Shown here piece by piece: positions 50,880-60,414 of a stretch of DNA of 64,000 nt. The notes beneath the pieces are model-generated. The model was not told the origin of the DNA. It did not search any database and saw only the letters and a program-made list of their open reading frames with translations. The position numbers were made by a program, and so were the translations under genes. The stretch comes from an uncultured Bacteroidales bacterium (lineage in GTDB: Bacteria > Bacteroidota > Bacteroidia > Bacteroidales > Bacteroidaceae), in NCBI GenBank assembly GCA_902796835.1, contig CADBQP010000048.1, positions 1-64,000 on the forward strand. Reading direction: 5' to 3'. Position 1 is the stretch's first letter. Every line of letters begins with the position of its first letter.

Positions 50880-50908
50880 AATCTTGCGCAAGTTAGTCTA
50901 ATTCTCAT

Positions 50909-50916
50909 TATATTTG
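50909..50916 (+). promoter_or_regulatory. -7 box of the aminotransferase gene
   Basis: TATATTTG lies 33 nt before the ATG at 50950; a TTG at 50884-50886 is 22 nt upstream. Confidence 0.6.
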
Positions 50917-50949
50917 TGCCACTAACCACCATAAAAAACACTTTCCTCT

Positions 50950-52158
50950 ATGCCCAACATTTCAAAACGCGCGCTCCAAATGCCCGCCTCGCCCATTCGC
51001 AAACTTGCTCCCCTGGCAGTACAGGCAAAGGCTCGGGGCATAAAAGTATATCATCTCAACATCGGTCAGCCCGACGTCGCCTCGCCCCCTAATGCGCTCC
51101 ATGCCCTGCATAGTTTCCAACGCACCGTGCTCGAATATAGTCCCAGCCAGGGCTTGCTCAGCTATCGCCAAAAACTCGCTGGCTACTACGAAAAATACCA
51201 TATCAGCCTTTCGCCCGACGACATCATCGTCACCACCGGCGGCAGCGAGGCTGTGCTCTTTGCCTTTCTTTCCTGTCTCAATCCAGGCGATGAAATCATT
51301 ATTCCAGAACCCTTCTATGCCAACTACATGGCCCTTGCCGTTTCGGCCGGAGTGCACTTGCTTCCTTTGTCCACCACAATCGAAACAGGCTTCGCTCTGC
51401 CTCCTGTTGAGCAGTTCGAAAAACTCATTACACCGAGTACACGGGCCCTTCTCATTTGTAATCCCAATAACCCTACTGGCTATCTTTATACGCCCGACGA
51501 GATGAATCAGATTCGAAATCTCGTCAAACGCCATGACCTCTATCTTTTTTCTGATGAAGTCTATCGTGAGTTCATTTATACAGACTCTCCCTTTATATCG
51601 GCCCTCCATCTTGATGGTATAGACGACCATGTAGTGGTCATTGACTCCGTTTCTAAGCGCTACAGCGAGTGTGGCCTGCGCATAGGCGCCCTCGTCACCC
51701 GCAATGCCAGCGTTCGCGCTGCCGTCATGAAGCTATGCCAGGCTCGTCTTTCGCCGCCTCTTCTTGGGCAAATAGCAGCTGAAGCCTCCATGGAAGCCGA
51801 TGCACCCTATCTGGCCGCAGCGCGCCAAGAATATGAGGCGCGGCGAGATAGTCTCGTGCGTGGGCTCAACCGCATCCCCGGCGTTTACTCGCCTCAGCCT
51901 ATGGGAGCATTCTATACTGTAGCCCATCTTCCCGTTGACGATGCCGAACGCTTTTGCGCCTGGTGTCTTACAGATTTTAGCTACCAGGGGCAAACCGTCA
52001 TGCTTGCCCCCGCAGCAGGATTCTATGCAACCCCTAATGCCGGCCGCCAGCAGGTGCGTATAGCCTACGTCCTCTGTCGTCATGACCTTGAACAGGCACT
52101 CGACGTGCTCGCCCGCGCTCTCCAGGCCTACCCTGGTCGCCAAACCGGAAAAAGCTAA
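50950..52158 (+). CDS. Pyridoxal-phosphate aminotransferase, class I/II (aspartate aminotransferase-like)
   Basis: The 402-residue fold-type I enzyme shows LNIGQPDVASP, VTTGGSEAVLFAF, CNPNNPTGYLYTPDEM, FSDEVYREF and the PLP lysine in DSVSKRYSECGLRIGAL. The C-terminal arginine region is QVRIAYVLC. Such enzymes transaminate aspartate, aromatic or branched amino acids; the exact substrate is not clear from sequence. It is followed after 65 nt by an HD-domain gene. The codon usage is slightly richer in C than its neighbours. Confidence 0.92.
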   Translation: MPNISKRALQMPASPIRKLAPLAVQAKARGIKVYHLNIGQPDVASPPNALHALHSFQRTVLEYSPSQGLLSYRQKLAGYYEKYHISLSPDDIIVTTGGSEAVLFAFLSCLNPGDEIIIPEPFYANYMALAVSAGVHLLPLSTTIETGFALPPVEQFEKLITPSTRALLICNPNNPTGYLYTPDEMNQIRNLVKRHDLYLFSDEVYREFIYTDSPFISALHLDGIDDHVVVIDSVSKRYSECGLRIGALVTRNASVRAAVMKLCQARLSPPLLGQIAAEASMEADAPYLAAARQEYEARRDSLVRGLNRIPGVYSPQPMGAFYTVAHLPVDDAERFCAWCLTDFSYQGQTVMLAPAAGFYATPNAGRQQVRIAYVLCRHDLEQALDVLARALQAYPGRQTGKS

Positions 52159-52223
52159 AATGAGAGTTCCCACTAATAATACACTATTATTATAATATAT
52201 AAACCCCGCTTCTCCCCTTCATT

Positions 52224-52859
52224 ATGAATCCAAGCGAAATAGACCAAAACAAAGCCCATTTTCTCGCCCTTAGCCGCCAATATATAAGCCGTCCCGGACT
52301 AGAGGATTTGCTGGCTAGTCTCGATAAAACCGATTTCTTCACCGCGCCCAGTTCTTCGGCCTATCATCTTAACGAACCTGGCGGCTTGTGCCAGCACTCG
52401 TTAGGAGTTTTCCACACGGCCCTCACGGTCTACCACTCCATAGTCCATCCCGCAATCGAGAGAGGCACGTCGCCGTTTACCAAGGCCGTTTCCGACGAGA
52501 GCATAGCCATAGTTTCCCTTTTTCACGACCTTTGCAAGGCCGGCATTTATCGCGATGTGGAAAAGTGGAAAAAGGACGACTCTGGTCGCTGGCAGTCATA
52601 CCGTGGATATAAAGTAGTTGATGATTTCCCCTTTGGTCATGGAGAGAAATCTGTACTCCACGTGAGCCACTACCTACAACTCACGTCATCCGAAATGCTG
52701 GCCATACGTTGGCATATGGGCATGTTCGACGTGGGCGAGTCTGGTTCTCCGAGCCGCTATGCGCTCTATGCTGCTCTGGCAAAGAGTCCGCTCGTATGCG
52801 TGCTGCAAGTAGCAGACCAACTGGTTGCAAACTGTCTTGAAAAAACGAATGAAGTGTGA
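52224..52859 (+). CDS. HD-domain phosphohydrolase-like protein
   Basis: The 211-residue protein has the HD metal-site pattern: GGLCQHSLGV (His), then LFHDLCKAG (HD), then GHGEKSV (His), and an Asp in LQVADQL. The order matches HD hydrolases related to YhaM-type and nucleotide phosphohydrolases, but no RNA-binding domain is attached. It is likely cytosolic. The substrate is unknown. It shares a transcript with the aminotransferase, with the AT-rich sequence ACACTATTATTATAATATAT in the gap. Confidence 0.82.
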   Translation: MNPSEIDQNKAHFLALSRQYISRPGLEDLLASLDKTDFFTAPSSSAYHLNEPGGLCQHSLGVFHTALTVYHSIVHPAIERGTSPFTKAVSDESIAIVSLFHDLCKAGIYRDVEKWKKDDSGRWQSYRGYKVVDDFPFGHGEKSVLHVSHYLQLTSSEMLAIRWHMGMFDVGESGSPSRYALYAALAKSPLVCVLQVADQLVANCLEKTNEV

Positions 52860-52941
52860 AAAGGGAAGGGGGGGTAAGAAACCGCTTGTATGAGAGAAGT
52901 ATTTTTTTTGTTGTTTTAGTCACATCAACCCCAACTGATTT

Positions 52942-53982
52942 TCAATAGGTAAAATCCACGACGAGCGGAAAGTGGTCGCTCAGTCCTCCGTGGTAGTGCG
53001 TACCCAAAAAAGTTCTTTTGGGGGTTATTGACTTCCCTTCGCCGCGCACCTCTTGAAGATATGGAAGATTAGCAATGCGGCATGTGTTGTTAACAACATG
53101 AAAGGAAGATTTCTTATTAAGCAAATTTCCGTTAACTATTATTTGGTCTAGCTGATTCCATTCACCTTGAAATTTATATGTTCCCTGAACTCCATCTTTA
53201 TTCTTTAAATTGTGGGTTAGTACATAAAGTTGATGGTTGAGCGTATCACTCTCGTTTTCATAAGGTTTTGCGCCCAGACCACGTTTAATAGAAGGCTCAG
53301 TGTAGTCATCATTAAAATCTCCTAAAATAAGAACGTAAAGATTTTGTCGGATAATGGAAAGCATTTTGATACGGTCGTATATGCTTTTGGCAACTAGCTC
53401 GCGATAATTACTCGTGACAGATTTTCCTCCCATTCTGCTAGGTGCATGACACACAAAAACATCGAGTGTATCGCCAGTAGGGAGTTCGCCGCTTACGTGA
53501 AGCACGTCTCGCGTTTGTCTTAGTCCTTTTTGTGGCGGGGAGGTCCGAATGCTTTTATGATTATAAGGTCTAAAACTGAGAGGGCGGTATAGTAGAGCCA
53601 CATTCATGCCTCGGGTATCCTTACTATGCGTGGCCAAATATTCATATCCGAATTTTTTAAGTGAAGTGTGGCGCGTAAGATCTTCAAGAACTCTTTCGCT
53701 TTCGATTTCGCATAGAGCAACAAGATCAGGTGGTGCGGTCTCTCCTAAATTGGCCAATGTGCGGGCAAGAAGTCCTTGTTTATACCAATAGCGCCGCCCG
53801 TTCCATTCTCTTTCTGAAGAGGGGAGAAACTGCGTGTCGTCATGGATGTTTGATGGAATGGTATCGTAAAAATTCTCCACGTTATACTCTACGACCCTCC
53901 ACCTTTTATTTTTATCTTCTGCTTTCGCTGTGCTTGCAGTGAGGATGACGGCAAGGAGAAGAAGGGTGATGGCTTTATTCAT
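52942..53982 (-). CDS. Secreted endonuclease/exonuclease/phosphatase family protein
   Basis: The 346-residue protein has a signal peptide (residues 1-21, KAITLLLLAVILTASTAKA) and the EEP metallohydrolase motifs: EYNVENFYD, ALCEIES, CHAPSR, LGDFND and the terminal LSDHFPLVVDF. It may hydrolyse nucleic acid, phosphoinositide or sphingolipid-type phosphodiesters outside the cytoplasm. The ATG at 53982 gives the signal peptide and overlaps the rlmH 3' end by 8 nt, so the two are coupled. Confidence 0.88.
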   Translation of the reverse strand: MNKAITLLLLAVILTASTAKAEDKNKRWRVVEYNVENFYDTIPSNIHDDTQFLPSSEREWNGRRYWYKQGLLARTLANLGETAPPDLVALCEIESERVLEDLTRHTSLKKFGYEYLATHSKDTRGMNVALLYRPLSFRPYNHKSIRTSPPQKGLRQTRDVLHVSGELPTGDTLDVFVCHAPSRMGGKSVTSNYRELVAKSIYDRIKMLSIIRQNLYVLILGDFNDDYTEPSIKRGLGAKPYENESDTLNHQLYVLTHNLKNKDGVQGTYKFQGEWNQLDQIIVNGNLLNKKSSFHVVNNTCRIANLPYLQEVRGEGKSITPKRTFLGTHYHGGLSDHFPLVVDFTY

Positions 53983-54451
53983 GGTGGTAGGGCAGACCCT
54001 TGAGTATGGTAAGCGCGCGATAGAACTGCTCGGCAAAAATGGGGCGCACGAGCTGGTGGGGAAAAGTCATTGAAGAGAGTGATATTTGTGCATTAGCCCG
54101 CTCGATCATTGCGGGAGAAAAGCCATAGGCTCCGCCCACCACAAAAATGAGACGACGCGAAGACAATGATGCAAGCTGACGTTGTAGCCAGTTGGCAAAG
54201 CCGAGAGAAGTGAATTGTGTTCCCCGCTCAGAGAGAAGCACAACGTAATCTGAAGGAAGCAAGAAGCGAAGTTGTAGCTCGCCTTCCTGCTCGCACTGGC
54301 GAGATACAGGCTGAGCACCACGACGAGAGGGTAGCTGCAACTCTACAACCTGGAAGGGCACATAACGAGAGGCACGATCGGCATATTCGCCGAGCAGATC
54401 AGCTACGGAGGCATGTGTGGTGACACCTGTGCAGAGAAATATTACTTTCAT
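53975..54451 (-). CDS. rlmH: 23S rRNA (pseudouridine1915-N3)-methyltransferase RlmH
   Basis: The 158-residue SPOUT methyltransferase has the family pattern VVLLSERGTQFTSLGFANWL, the knot segment FVVGGAYGFSP, and the C-terminal SSMTFPHQLVRPIFAEQFYRA. It methylates pseudouridine 1915 in helix 69 of 23S rRNA. The length is normal. The 3' end overlaps the secreted EEP gene by 8 nt. Confidence 0.96.
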   Translation of the reverse strand: MKVIFLCTGVTTHASVADLLGEYADRASRYVPFQVVELQLPSRRGAQPVSRQCEQEGELQLRFLLPSDYVVLLSERGTQFTSLGFANWLQRQLASLSSRRLIFVVGGAYGFSPAMIERANAQISLSSMTFPHQLVRPIFAEQFYRALTILKGLPYHHE

Positions 54452-54477
54452 GGCGCGAAGGTAAGCATTTTTTTTCT

Positions 54478-54485
54478 TATTTTTG
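54478..54485 (+). promoter_or_regulatory. -7 box upstream of nadC
   Basis: TATTTTTG, about 140 nt before the nadC ATG; a TACTTTGC sequence follows close by. The pairing TTTG box is unclear. Confidence 0.4.
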
Positions 54486-54620
54486 CCACATACTTTGCCA
54501 AGCGTGCGGCTTTTGCTGTACGTTTCAGCAGTCCGGGCATGTCACACGTGGCGACTACGAGGCAGCGTATAATAAGAGTACTATTTTATGTTTTAAATAT
54601 TAGAAAGATATTTTTTGCTT

Positions 54621-55469
54621 ATGTATGACGTAGAAGAACTGAACGACCGCCTTATTGACCTGGCTTTTGCCGAAGACATAGGCGAGGGCGACCACACGAC
54701 TCTTTGCTGCATTCCACCCGAGGCTATGGGACAACAGCGTCTTATCATTAAGGAACGAGGTGTACTGGCTGGAATGCGTGTGGCGAAAGAGGTGTTTCAC
54801 CGTTTCGACGCGGAGTTGGAGGTGGACTGTATACTTGAGGATGGAGCCCTTGTAGTGCCGGGCGATGTAGCGTTGGTGGCACGCGGACGAGTGAGAAGTC
54901 TGTTGCAGACCGAGCGGCTTATGCTGAACATCGTGCAGCGCATGAGCGGCATTGCCACGACGACGCGCCGCTATGTGGACTGTTTGCAGGGCACGAAGAC
55001 GCGTGTGCTAGACACGCGAAAAACTACTCCTGGCATGAGGCTCATGGAAAAAGAAGCCGTGAAGATTGGCGGAGGGGTGAACCACAGGATTGGCCTTTTC
55101 GACATGATTCTACTGAAGGATAATCACGTAGACTTTGCTGGCGGCATTGAGGCTGCTCTTGACCGATGCCTTGCCTATAAGGCTGAAAAGGGGCTGACGC
55201 TGAGAGTGGAGATAGAGGTGAGAAGTCTTGACGAACTGGCCAGAGTTTTGAGCCATGGTGGAGCCGACCGCGTGATGTTTGACAACTTTACGGTTGACAT
55301 GACGCGCCGTGCTGTGGAGATGGTAGCAGGAAGACTAGAAACAGAATCTAGCGGCGGCATTACGATTGATACCATTAGAGATTACGCAGAGTGTGGGGTT
55401 GACTTTGTGTCGGTGGGTGCGCTGACACACTCGGTAAAGGGCCTCGACATGTCGTTTAAGGCTTTTTAG
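54621..55469 (+). CDS. nadC: Nicotinate-nucleotide pyrophosphorylase (quinolinate phosphoribosyltransferase)
   Basis: The 282-residue protein makes nicotinate mononucleotide from quinolinate and PRPP in NAD synthesis. Motifs include EDIGEGDHTT, LNIVQRMSGIATTTRRYVD, LDTRKTTPGMR, KIGGGVNHR and LLKDNHV, with the phosphate loop FVSVGALTHSVKGLDMS at the end. ATG 54621 is preferred to a TTG two codons upstream. No nadA or nadB is in the window. Confidence 0.95.
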   Translation: MYDVEELNDRLIDLAFAEDIGEGDHTTLCCIPPEAMGQQRLIIKERGVLAGMRVAKEVFHRFDAELEVDCILEDGALVVPGDVALVARGRVRSLLQTERLMLNIVQRMSGIATTTRRYVDCLQGTKTRVLDTRKTTPGMRLMEKEAVKIGGGVNHRIGLFDMILLKDNHVDFAGGIEAALDRCLAYKAEKGLTLRVEIEVRSLDELARVLSHGGADRVMFDNFTVDMTRRAVEMVAGRLETESSGGITIDTIRDYAECGVDFVSVGALTHSVKGLDMSFKAF

Positions 55470-55526
55470 GCTTCGAATGTGCTGGTGTTTTAGTATATGG
55501 ATAATAAAATTAAGAAGATAATGTAT

Positions 55527-57170
55527 ATGAAAAGAATTGTTTTGGCCTTTGTGGCTATCGTGACGTGTGCAGTGAAGGGCCTTGGCTGCACTAATTTTTT
55601 AGTGGGTAAGGCGGCCTCGGTTGATGGCAGCACGATGATTTCATATAGTGCCGACTCGTATGGCATGTTTGGAAAATTGGTTTATTATCCTGCGGCGCGC
55701 CATGCTAAGGGTGCCATGCGTAGGGTAGTGGATGGAGACACGAACCACTATTTGGGTGAGATACGCGAAGCAGAGGAGACGTATGCAGTGATGGGGAACA
55801 TTAATGAGCACCAGCTGAGTATTATGGAAACCACCTTTGGTGGTAGAGATGAACTGACGGATAAGAAAGGTATTATAGACTATGTGAGCTTAATGGCCAT
55901 AGCCATGCAGCGAGCAAAGACGGCGCGAGAGGCTATTAGGGTAATGACGAGTCTTGTGGATGAATATGGTTATGCGAGTAGCGGCGAATCGTTTTCGATT
56001 GCCGACCCCAACGAGGTTTGGATTCTCGAAATGATTGGCAAGGGCGATGTGGAACGCGGGGCCGTGTGGGTAGCTGTGCGCATTCCCGATGACTGCATTG
56101 CGGCACATGCCAATCAGAGCCGCATACATAAGTTTGACATGAAGGACAAGCAAAACGTGATGTATTCGAAGGATGTGGTGAGTTTTGCCCGACGGATGGG
56201 GTATTTCGAAGGCAAGGATTCCGATTTTTCGTTTGCGAAGGCTTATTCGCCTGCTGACTTCTCGGCAATTAGATATTGCGAAACCCGTGTATGGAGTTTC
56301 TTTAATCGCCATGTGGACGGCATGGAGGCTTGGCTTGACTATGCCGACGGACGCCACATTGACACGGCTGAGCCCATGCCCCTCTATTTCAAGCCTAAAC
56401 ATAAGTTGAGCCTTAAAGATGTGATGAATTCTATGCGCGACCACTATGAGGGCACGCCTTTCGACGTGACTAAAGACGTGGGAACTGGTGCTTATACGGC
56501 TCCCTATAGACCCACGCCGTTGGAGTGGACTTACAATGGAAAGAAATACTTTAACGAGCGCCCCATTTCGACGCAACAGACTGCCTATACGGTGGTGGCC
56601 CAACTACGCGGTAGCCTTCCAAATGCAGTGGGCGGTGTGTTGTGGTTTGGAAACGACGATGCCAACATGGTAGCCTATACGCCCGTGTATTGCTGCGCTA
56701 CAACAGTTCCGCCTTGCTACGATGAGGGCGAAGGTAATTCTGTGACCTTTTCATGGAACTCGGCTTTTTGGGTGTGCAATTGGGTTTCGAACATGACGTA
56801 TCCGAGATATAGTCAGCTCTTTCCCAGTGTGGAATCATTGCGCGAAGAACTTGAAAACGGCTACATCGCCCGCCAGCCAGAAGTGGAGCAAAAGGCGCTG
56901 TCTCTTTGGAAAGAAAGCCGCACCAAGGCTGTGGCTTATCTCAACGATTATACCTCGCAGACAGCCATGGACATGCTGGCACGATGGCGAAAATTGGGAG
57001 AATATCTCATTGTGAAGTTTAACGACCAGGCCGTGAAGAAGGAAGAGGGTGGAAAGTTTAAGCTCACCCCCGATGGCATTGGAGCATTTCCCGACAGACC
57101 TGGATTTGACGATCAATATAGAGCCCGCATTGTAAAAGAAACAGGAGAACACTATTTGATCCCTCAATAA
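55527..57170 (+). CDS. C69 family dipeptidase
   Basis: The 547-residue protein is an N-terminal-nucleophile dipeptidase (PepD/C69). After the signal-like leader (RIVLAFVAIVTCAVKGLG) the conserved CTNFLVGK begins at Cys21, the residue that becomes the nucleophile after processing. SVDGSTMISYSAD and the ADPNEVWILEMIG segment also match. It is exported and would cleave dipeptides outside the cytoplasm, suiting a peptide-fermenting organism. ATG 55527 gives a tidy signal peptide; ATG 55497 adds ten residues. The stop overlaps the ftsK start (TAATG). Confidence 0.9.
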   Translation: MKRIVLAFVAIVTCAVKGLGCTNFLVGKAASVDGSTMISYSADSYGMFGKLVYYPAARHAKGAMRRVVDGDTNHYLGEIREAEETYAVMGNINEHQLSIMETTFGGRDELTDKKGIIDYVSLMAIAMQRAKTAREAIRVMTSLVDEYGYASSGESFSIADPNEVWILEMIGKGDVERGAVWVAVRIPDDCIAAHANQSRIHKFDMKDKQNVMYSKDVVSFARRMGYFEGKDSDFSFAKAYSPADFSAIRYCETRVWSFFNRHVDGMEAWLDYADGRHIDTAEPMPLYFKPKHKLSLKDVMNSMRDHYEGTPFDVTKDVGTGAYTAPYRPTPLEWTYNGKKYFNERPISTQQTAYTVVAQLRGSLPNAVGGVLWFGNDDANMVAYTPVYCCATTVPPCYDEGEGNSVTFSWNSAFWVCNWVSNMTYPRYSQLFPSVESLREELENGYIARQPEVEQKALSLWKESRTKAVAYLNDYTSQTAMDMLARWRKLGEYLIVKFNDQAVKKEEGGKFKLTPDGIGAFPDRPGFDDQYRARIVKETGEHYLIPQ

Positions 57171-59647
57171 TGAAGAATAACAAAATGGCAAGCAAACCGC
57201 AGCAAAAAGTGAAAGGCAAGAAGTCTCAGACAAAGCCTTCACAGGGAGAGAGTCTCGGCAAGCGTTTGCGCAAACAGATTACCGACGATATGACGGGCTT
57301 TGTCATTGGTCTGGCGTTGATGGTTTTGTCGGCATTTATGTTTGTGTCAATGATTTCCAACGTGACTCAGGGCAAATATGATCAGGCTGGCATCGAAGCG
57401 GGAAATCTGACCAGTGCCGCCAACTTTGCTGGTGTGGCTGGTGCGCAACTCTCTTATATGCTTATGAACAAATGCTTTGGCTTCTGCTCTATCCTAATAG
57501 CAGTGTTTCTGCTCATGGTGAGTGTGAGGCTTATGAAGGCATACAAGCCAAAGCTTTGGTCATGGTTTCTGAACCTTACGCTACTAATGGTATGGGGTTC
57601 AGTGGCGCTGAGCATCGTGTGGGATATTTTGGGGCTTAACACTACGGCTAGCTCCCTGTCGTTTCCGCCAGGAGGAATACATGGCGATTATCTTCGCAAC
57701 TTGCTCTATAATTCGGTGGGGAAGTTCATTACTATCGTAATTCTGCTCATCATAGCAGTTTTGTATTTGGCATATAGGACCCGAAAAACCATAGAAGTAG
57801 TGCGCCATGTACTTCATCCCATCAACAAGAATAAACAGGAAAGCGAGGATTGTGTTGAAGGCAATTTGCAAGAGGGAGAACAAACAACTGATTTTGATAA
57901 TGCACACACAGAAGCACCTGACGCAGAGCCAGAAGAACTGCAAGAGCAGGAACCAGGGGAAGTGCCAGCCGAGCCGGTGATGTCTCAGACTCCTACGCCA
58001 CCGAAGCAAGACGCAGTGGAATTTAAAATAAACAAGGCAGGAGAGAAAGACGCTCCGGCCGAACGTAACATCGTCGCAGAAAAACTGGTCAATCTGGAAC
58101 GCTATGATCCTCGTAAGGAATTTGAGCGCTATAAATTTCCCACACTCGATTTGTTGAAGCATTTCGATACTAGTGAAGAGCGCATCGACGTTTCGGAGCA
58201 GCAGGCTAACAAGGAACGCATTATCGACGTACTACGCAGCTTTGGGGTTGAAATAGAAAGCATCAATGCCACTGTGGGTCCCACAATTACACTTTACGAA
58301 ATAAAGCCTGCTCGCGGTGTGAAAATCACCAAAATTCGCAATCTTGAAGATGACATAGCATTGAGCCTCAGCGCATTAGGAATACGTATCATTGCTCCAA
58401 TTCCAGGGAAAGGCACTATCGGAATAGAAGTTCCAAACCGTAAGCCGCAGATAGTGTCGATGGAAAGCATCCTGAACACCAAAAAATTTCAGGAAACAAA
58501 ATATGATCTGCCCGTGGCCTTAGGAAGAACCATCACAAACGAGGTCTTTATGATAGACTTGGCCAAGGCTCCCCACCTGCTTGTGGCTGGTGCTACAGGA
58601 CAGGGAAAATCTGTTGGTCTGAATGCCATCATCACATCCTTGCTCTATAAGAAACATCCTGCCGAGGTGAAATTTGTGATGGTAGACCCCAAAAAAGTGG
58701 AGTTCAGCATCTATTCTTCACTTGAAAAATACTTCATGGCTATGCTACCCGACCAGGACGACCCTATTATCACTGATGTCACAAAGGTGATCCAAACACT
58801 CAAGAGCCTTTGCACACTGATGGATCACCGCTACGACCTGTTGAAGATGGCCCGTGTGCGTAATATCAAGGAATATAACGAGAAATTCATGGAACACAAA
58901 CTCAACCCCGAGAACGGCCATGAATATATGCCATATATCGTTATCATTATAGATGAATTTGGCGACCTCATCATGACGGCAGGCAAGGAAATAGAATTGC
59001 CCATAGCCCGAATTGCCCAGCTGGCGCGCGCCGTGGGAATGCACATGGTTATTGCTACTCAACGGCCCACAACGAACATCATTACTGGTACCATCAAAGC
59101 CAACTTCCCAGCGCGCATGGCTTTTAAAGTGATGTCTACCATCGACTCAATGACCATTCTCGATCGAAAGGGCGCCAACCAATTAGTGGGTCGTGGCGAC
59201 ATGCTTATACTCACTGGGCAGTCTGGCAGCGACCCCGTGCGTGTGCAATGTGCTTTTGTTGATACACCCGAAGTGGAAAACATAACCGAGTTTATCAGCG
59301 ACCAAGACGGTTACCTTGCTCCCTATCAACTTCCGGAGGCCGACATCGAAAGCGGCGACATAACCGGTGGCGGAGGCAGCGGCTTGCTCTCGGCTCGCGA
59401 TCTTCAATCCAACGATCTTGACGATATGTTCGAAGATGTGGCCCGACTTGTGGTGGTGCACCAGTCGGGGAGCACTTCACTCATTCAGCGCAAATTCTCG
59501 ATTGGTTATAATCGGGCCGGCAGACTCATGGATCAACTTGAAAGAACAGGCATCGTAGGACCGCAGATAGGAAGCAAGCCACGCGACGTTCTCTGTCAAG
59601 ACGAGACTGCTCTGCAGCAAGTGTTTGAAAATCTTAAAGCCATGTGA
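57170..59647 (+). CDS. ftsK: DNA translocase FtsK
   Basis: The 825-residue protein has four N-terminal membrane helices (about residues 40-205), a short acidic Glu/Gln/Pro linker (about 225-285), the motor with Walker A GATGQGKSVGLN and Walker B YIVIIIDEFGDLI, and the C-terminal gamma winged helix (ARLVVVHQSGSTSLIQRKFSIGYNRAGRLMDQLE). It pumps DNA at the septum and activates XerCD at dif. It overlaps the dipeptidase stop by one base and is followed by lolA and trxB. Confidence 0.96.
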   Translation: MKNNKMASKPQQKVKGKKSQTKPSQGESLGKRLRKQITDDMTGFVIGLALMVLSAFMFVSMISNVTQGKYDQAGIEAGNLTSAANFAGVAGAQLSYMLMNKCFGFCSILIAVFLLMVSVRLMKAYKPKLWSWFLNLTLLMVWGSVALSIVWDILGLNTTASSLSFPPGGIHGDYLRNLLYNSVGKFITIVILLIIAVLYLAYRTRKTIEVVRHVLHPINKNKQESEDCVEGNLQEGEQTTDFDNAHTEAPDAEPEELQEQEPGEVPAEPVMSQTPTPPKQDAVEFKINKAGEKDAPAERNIVAEKLVNLERYDPRKEFERYKFPTLDLLKHFDTSEERIDVSEQQANKERIIDVLRSFGVEIESINATVGPTITLYEIKPARGVKITKIRNLEDDIALSLSALGIRIIAPIPGKGTIGIEVPNRKPQIVSMESILNTKKFQETKYDLPVALGRTITNEVFMIDLAKAPHLLVAGATGQGKSVGLNAIITSLLYKKHPAEVKFVMVDPKKVEFSIYSSLEKYFMAMLPDQDDPIITDVTKVIQTLKSLCTLMDHRYDLLKMARVRNIKEYNEKFMEHKLNPENGHEYMPYIVIIIDEFGDLIMTAGKEIELPIARIAQLARAVGMHMVIATQRPTTNIITGTIKANFPARMAFKVMSTIDSMTILDRKGANQLVGRGDMLILTGQSGSDPVRVQCAFVDTPEVENITEFISDQDGYLAPYQLPEADIESGDITGGGGSGLLSARDLQSNDLDDMFEDVARLVVVHQSGSTSLIQRKFSIGYNRAGRLMDQLERTGIVGPQIGSKPRDVLCQDETALQQVFENLKAM

Positions 59648-59717
59648 AGTGATAGCATTCCCACTGTATATAATATTATATGGTGTGTCTGCGCTTAAAT
59701 CCCTAATACATATAAAA

Positions 59718-60362
59718 ATGAAAGTTTATCGCAAAGCAAAATATGTTTTCCTGTCAGTGTTGCTGATTGCCGTCTATATTCCTGTTGCTGCACAAAATGC
59801 GCAAAACACCATGGAAAAGACAGCGCGTCAGTTTCGTAAAAATTGCCCGGCACGCTTTTCTCTCGAAATCACAAACTTTGACGGGTTAAAGCCAATCGGC
59901 ACGAGTCACGCCTCACTAACCGTTGATACGCGACGCTTCAAGTTAGAAAGCTCTGAAATGACAGTATGGTTTGACGGCAAAACGCAATGGAGTCACTATG
60001 CAGGCAGCGACGAGGTAAACGTTTCGACGCCCACCACCTCGGAACTGCAAACCATAAACCCCATGGCGCTCATCGAAACCTACAAACACGGTTATGCTCT
60101 GTCGCAAACCACTACCACCTATCGTGGGAAAGCATGCACGCAAGTAAGCATGAAAGCCACCTCAAAATCGGCTCCCATTACCACTATTCTAGTTGTTATC
60201 GATGAAAATTACAATCCACTTTCCATTCGCGTAAAGCAAAAAAGTGGAAACTGGCTACGCGTGAGAATATCGAGCCGCCAAAGCCGGATAAAGGCAAGCG
60301 ATAATGATTTTCGCTATAATCCGAAGGAGAATGCCTCCCTGCAGATTATTGATTTGCGCTGA
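59718..60362 (+). CDS. lolA: LolA-like outer-membrane lipoprotein carrier
   Basis: The 214-residue protein has a signal peptide (about residues 1-25, YVFLSVLLIAVYIPVAAQ) and the LolA fold pattern: CPARFSLEITNFDG, a VDTRRFKLESSEMTVWFDGKT strand pair, and TTILVVIDENYNPLSIRV. It would carry lipoproteins across the periplasm. The start at ATG 59718 is chosen inside a longer frame because it gives the signal peptide. The order ftsK-lolA-trxB is common in Bacteroidales. A reverse-oriented copy of the AT-rich motif lies in the 70-nt gap after ftsK. Confidence 0.85.
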   Translation: MKVYRKAKYVFLSVLLIAVYIPVAAQNAQNTMEKTARQFRKNCPARFSLEITNFDGLKPIGTSHASLTVDTRRFKLESSEMTVWFDGKTQWSHYAGSDEVNVSTPTTSELQTINPMALIETYKHGYALSQTTTTYRGKACTQVSMKATSKSAPITTILVVIDENYNPLSIRVKQKSGNWLRVRISSRQSRIKASDNDFRYNPKENASLQIIDLR

Positions 60363-60414
60363 CAACTAAAGTAAAGAAACAACTTAAAAAAAAAATAATA
60401 AGATTTATTCGAAA

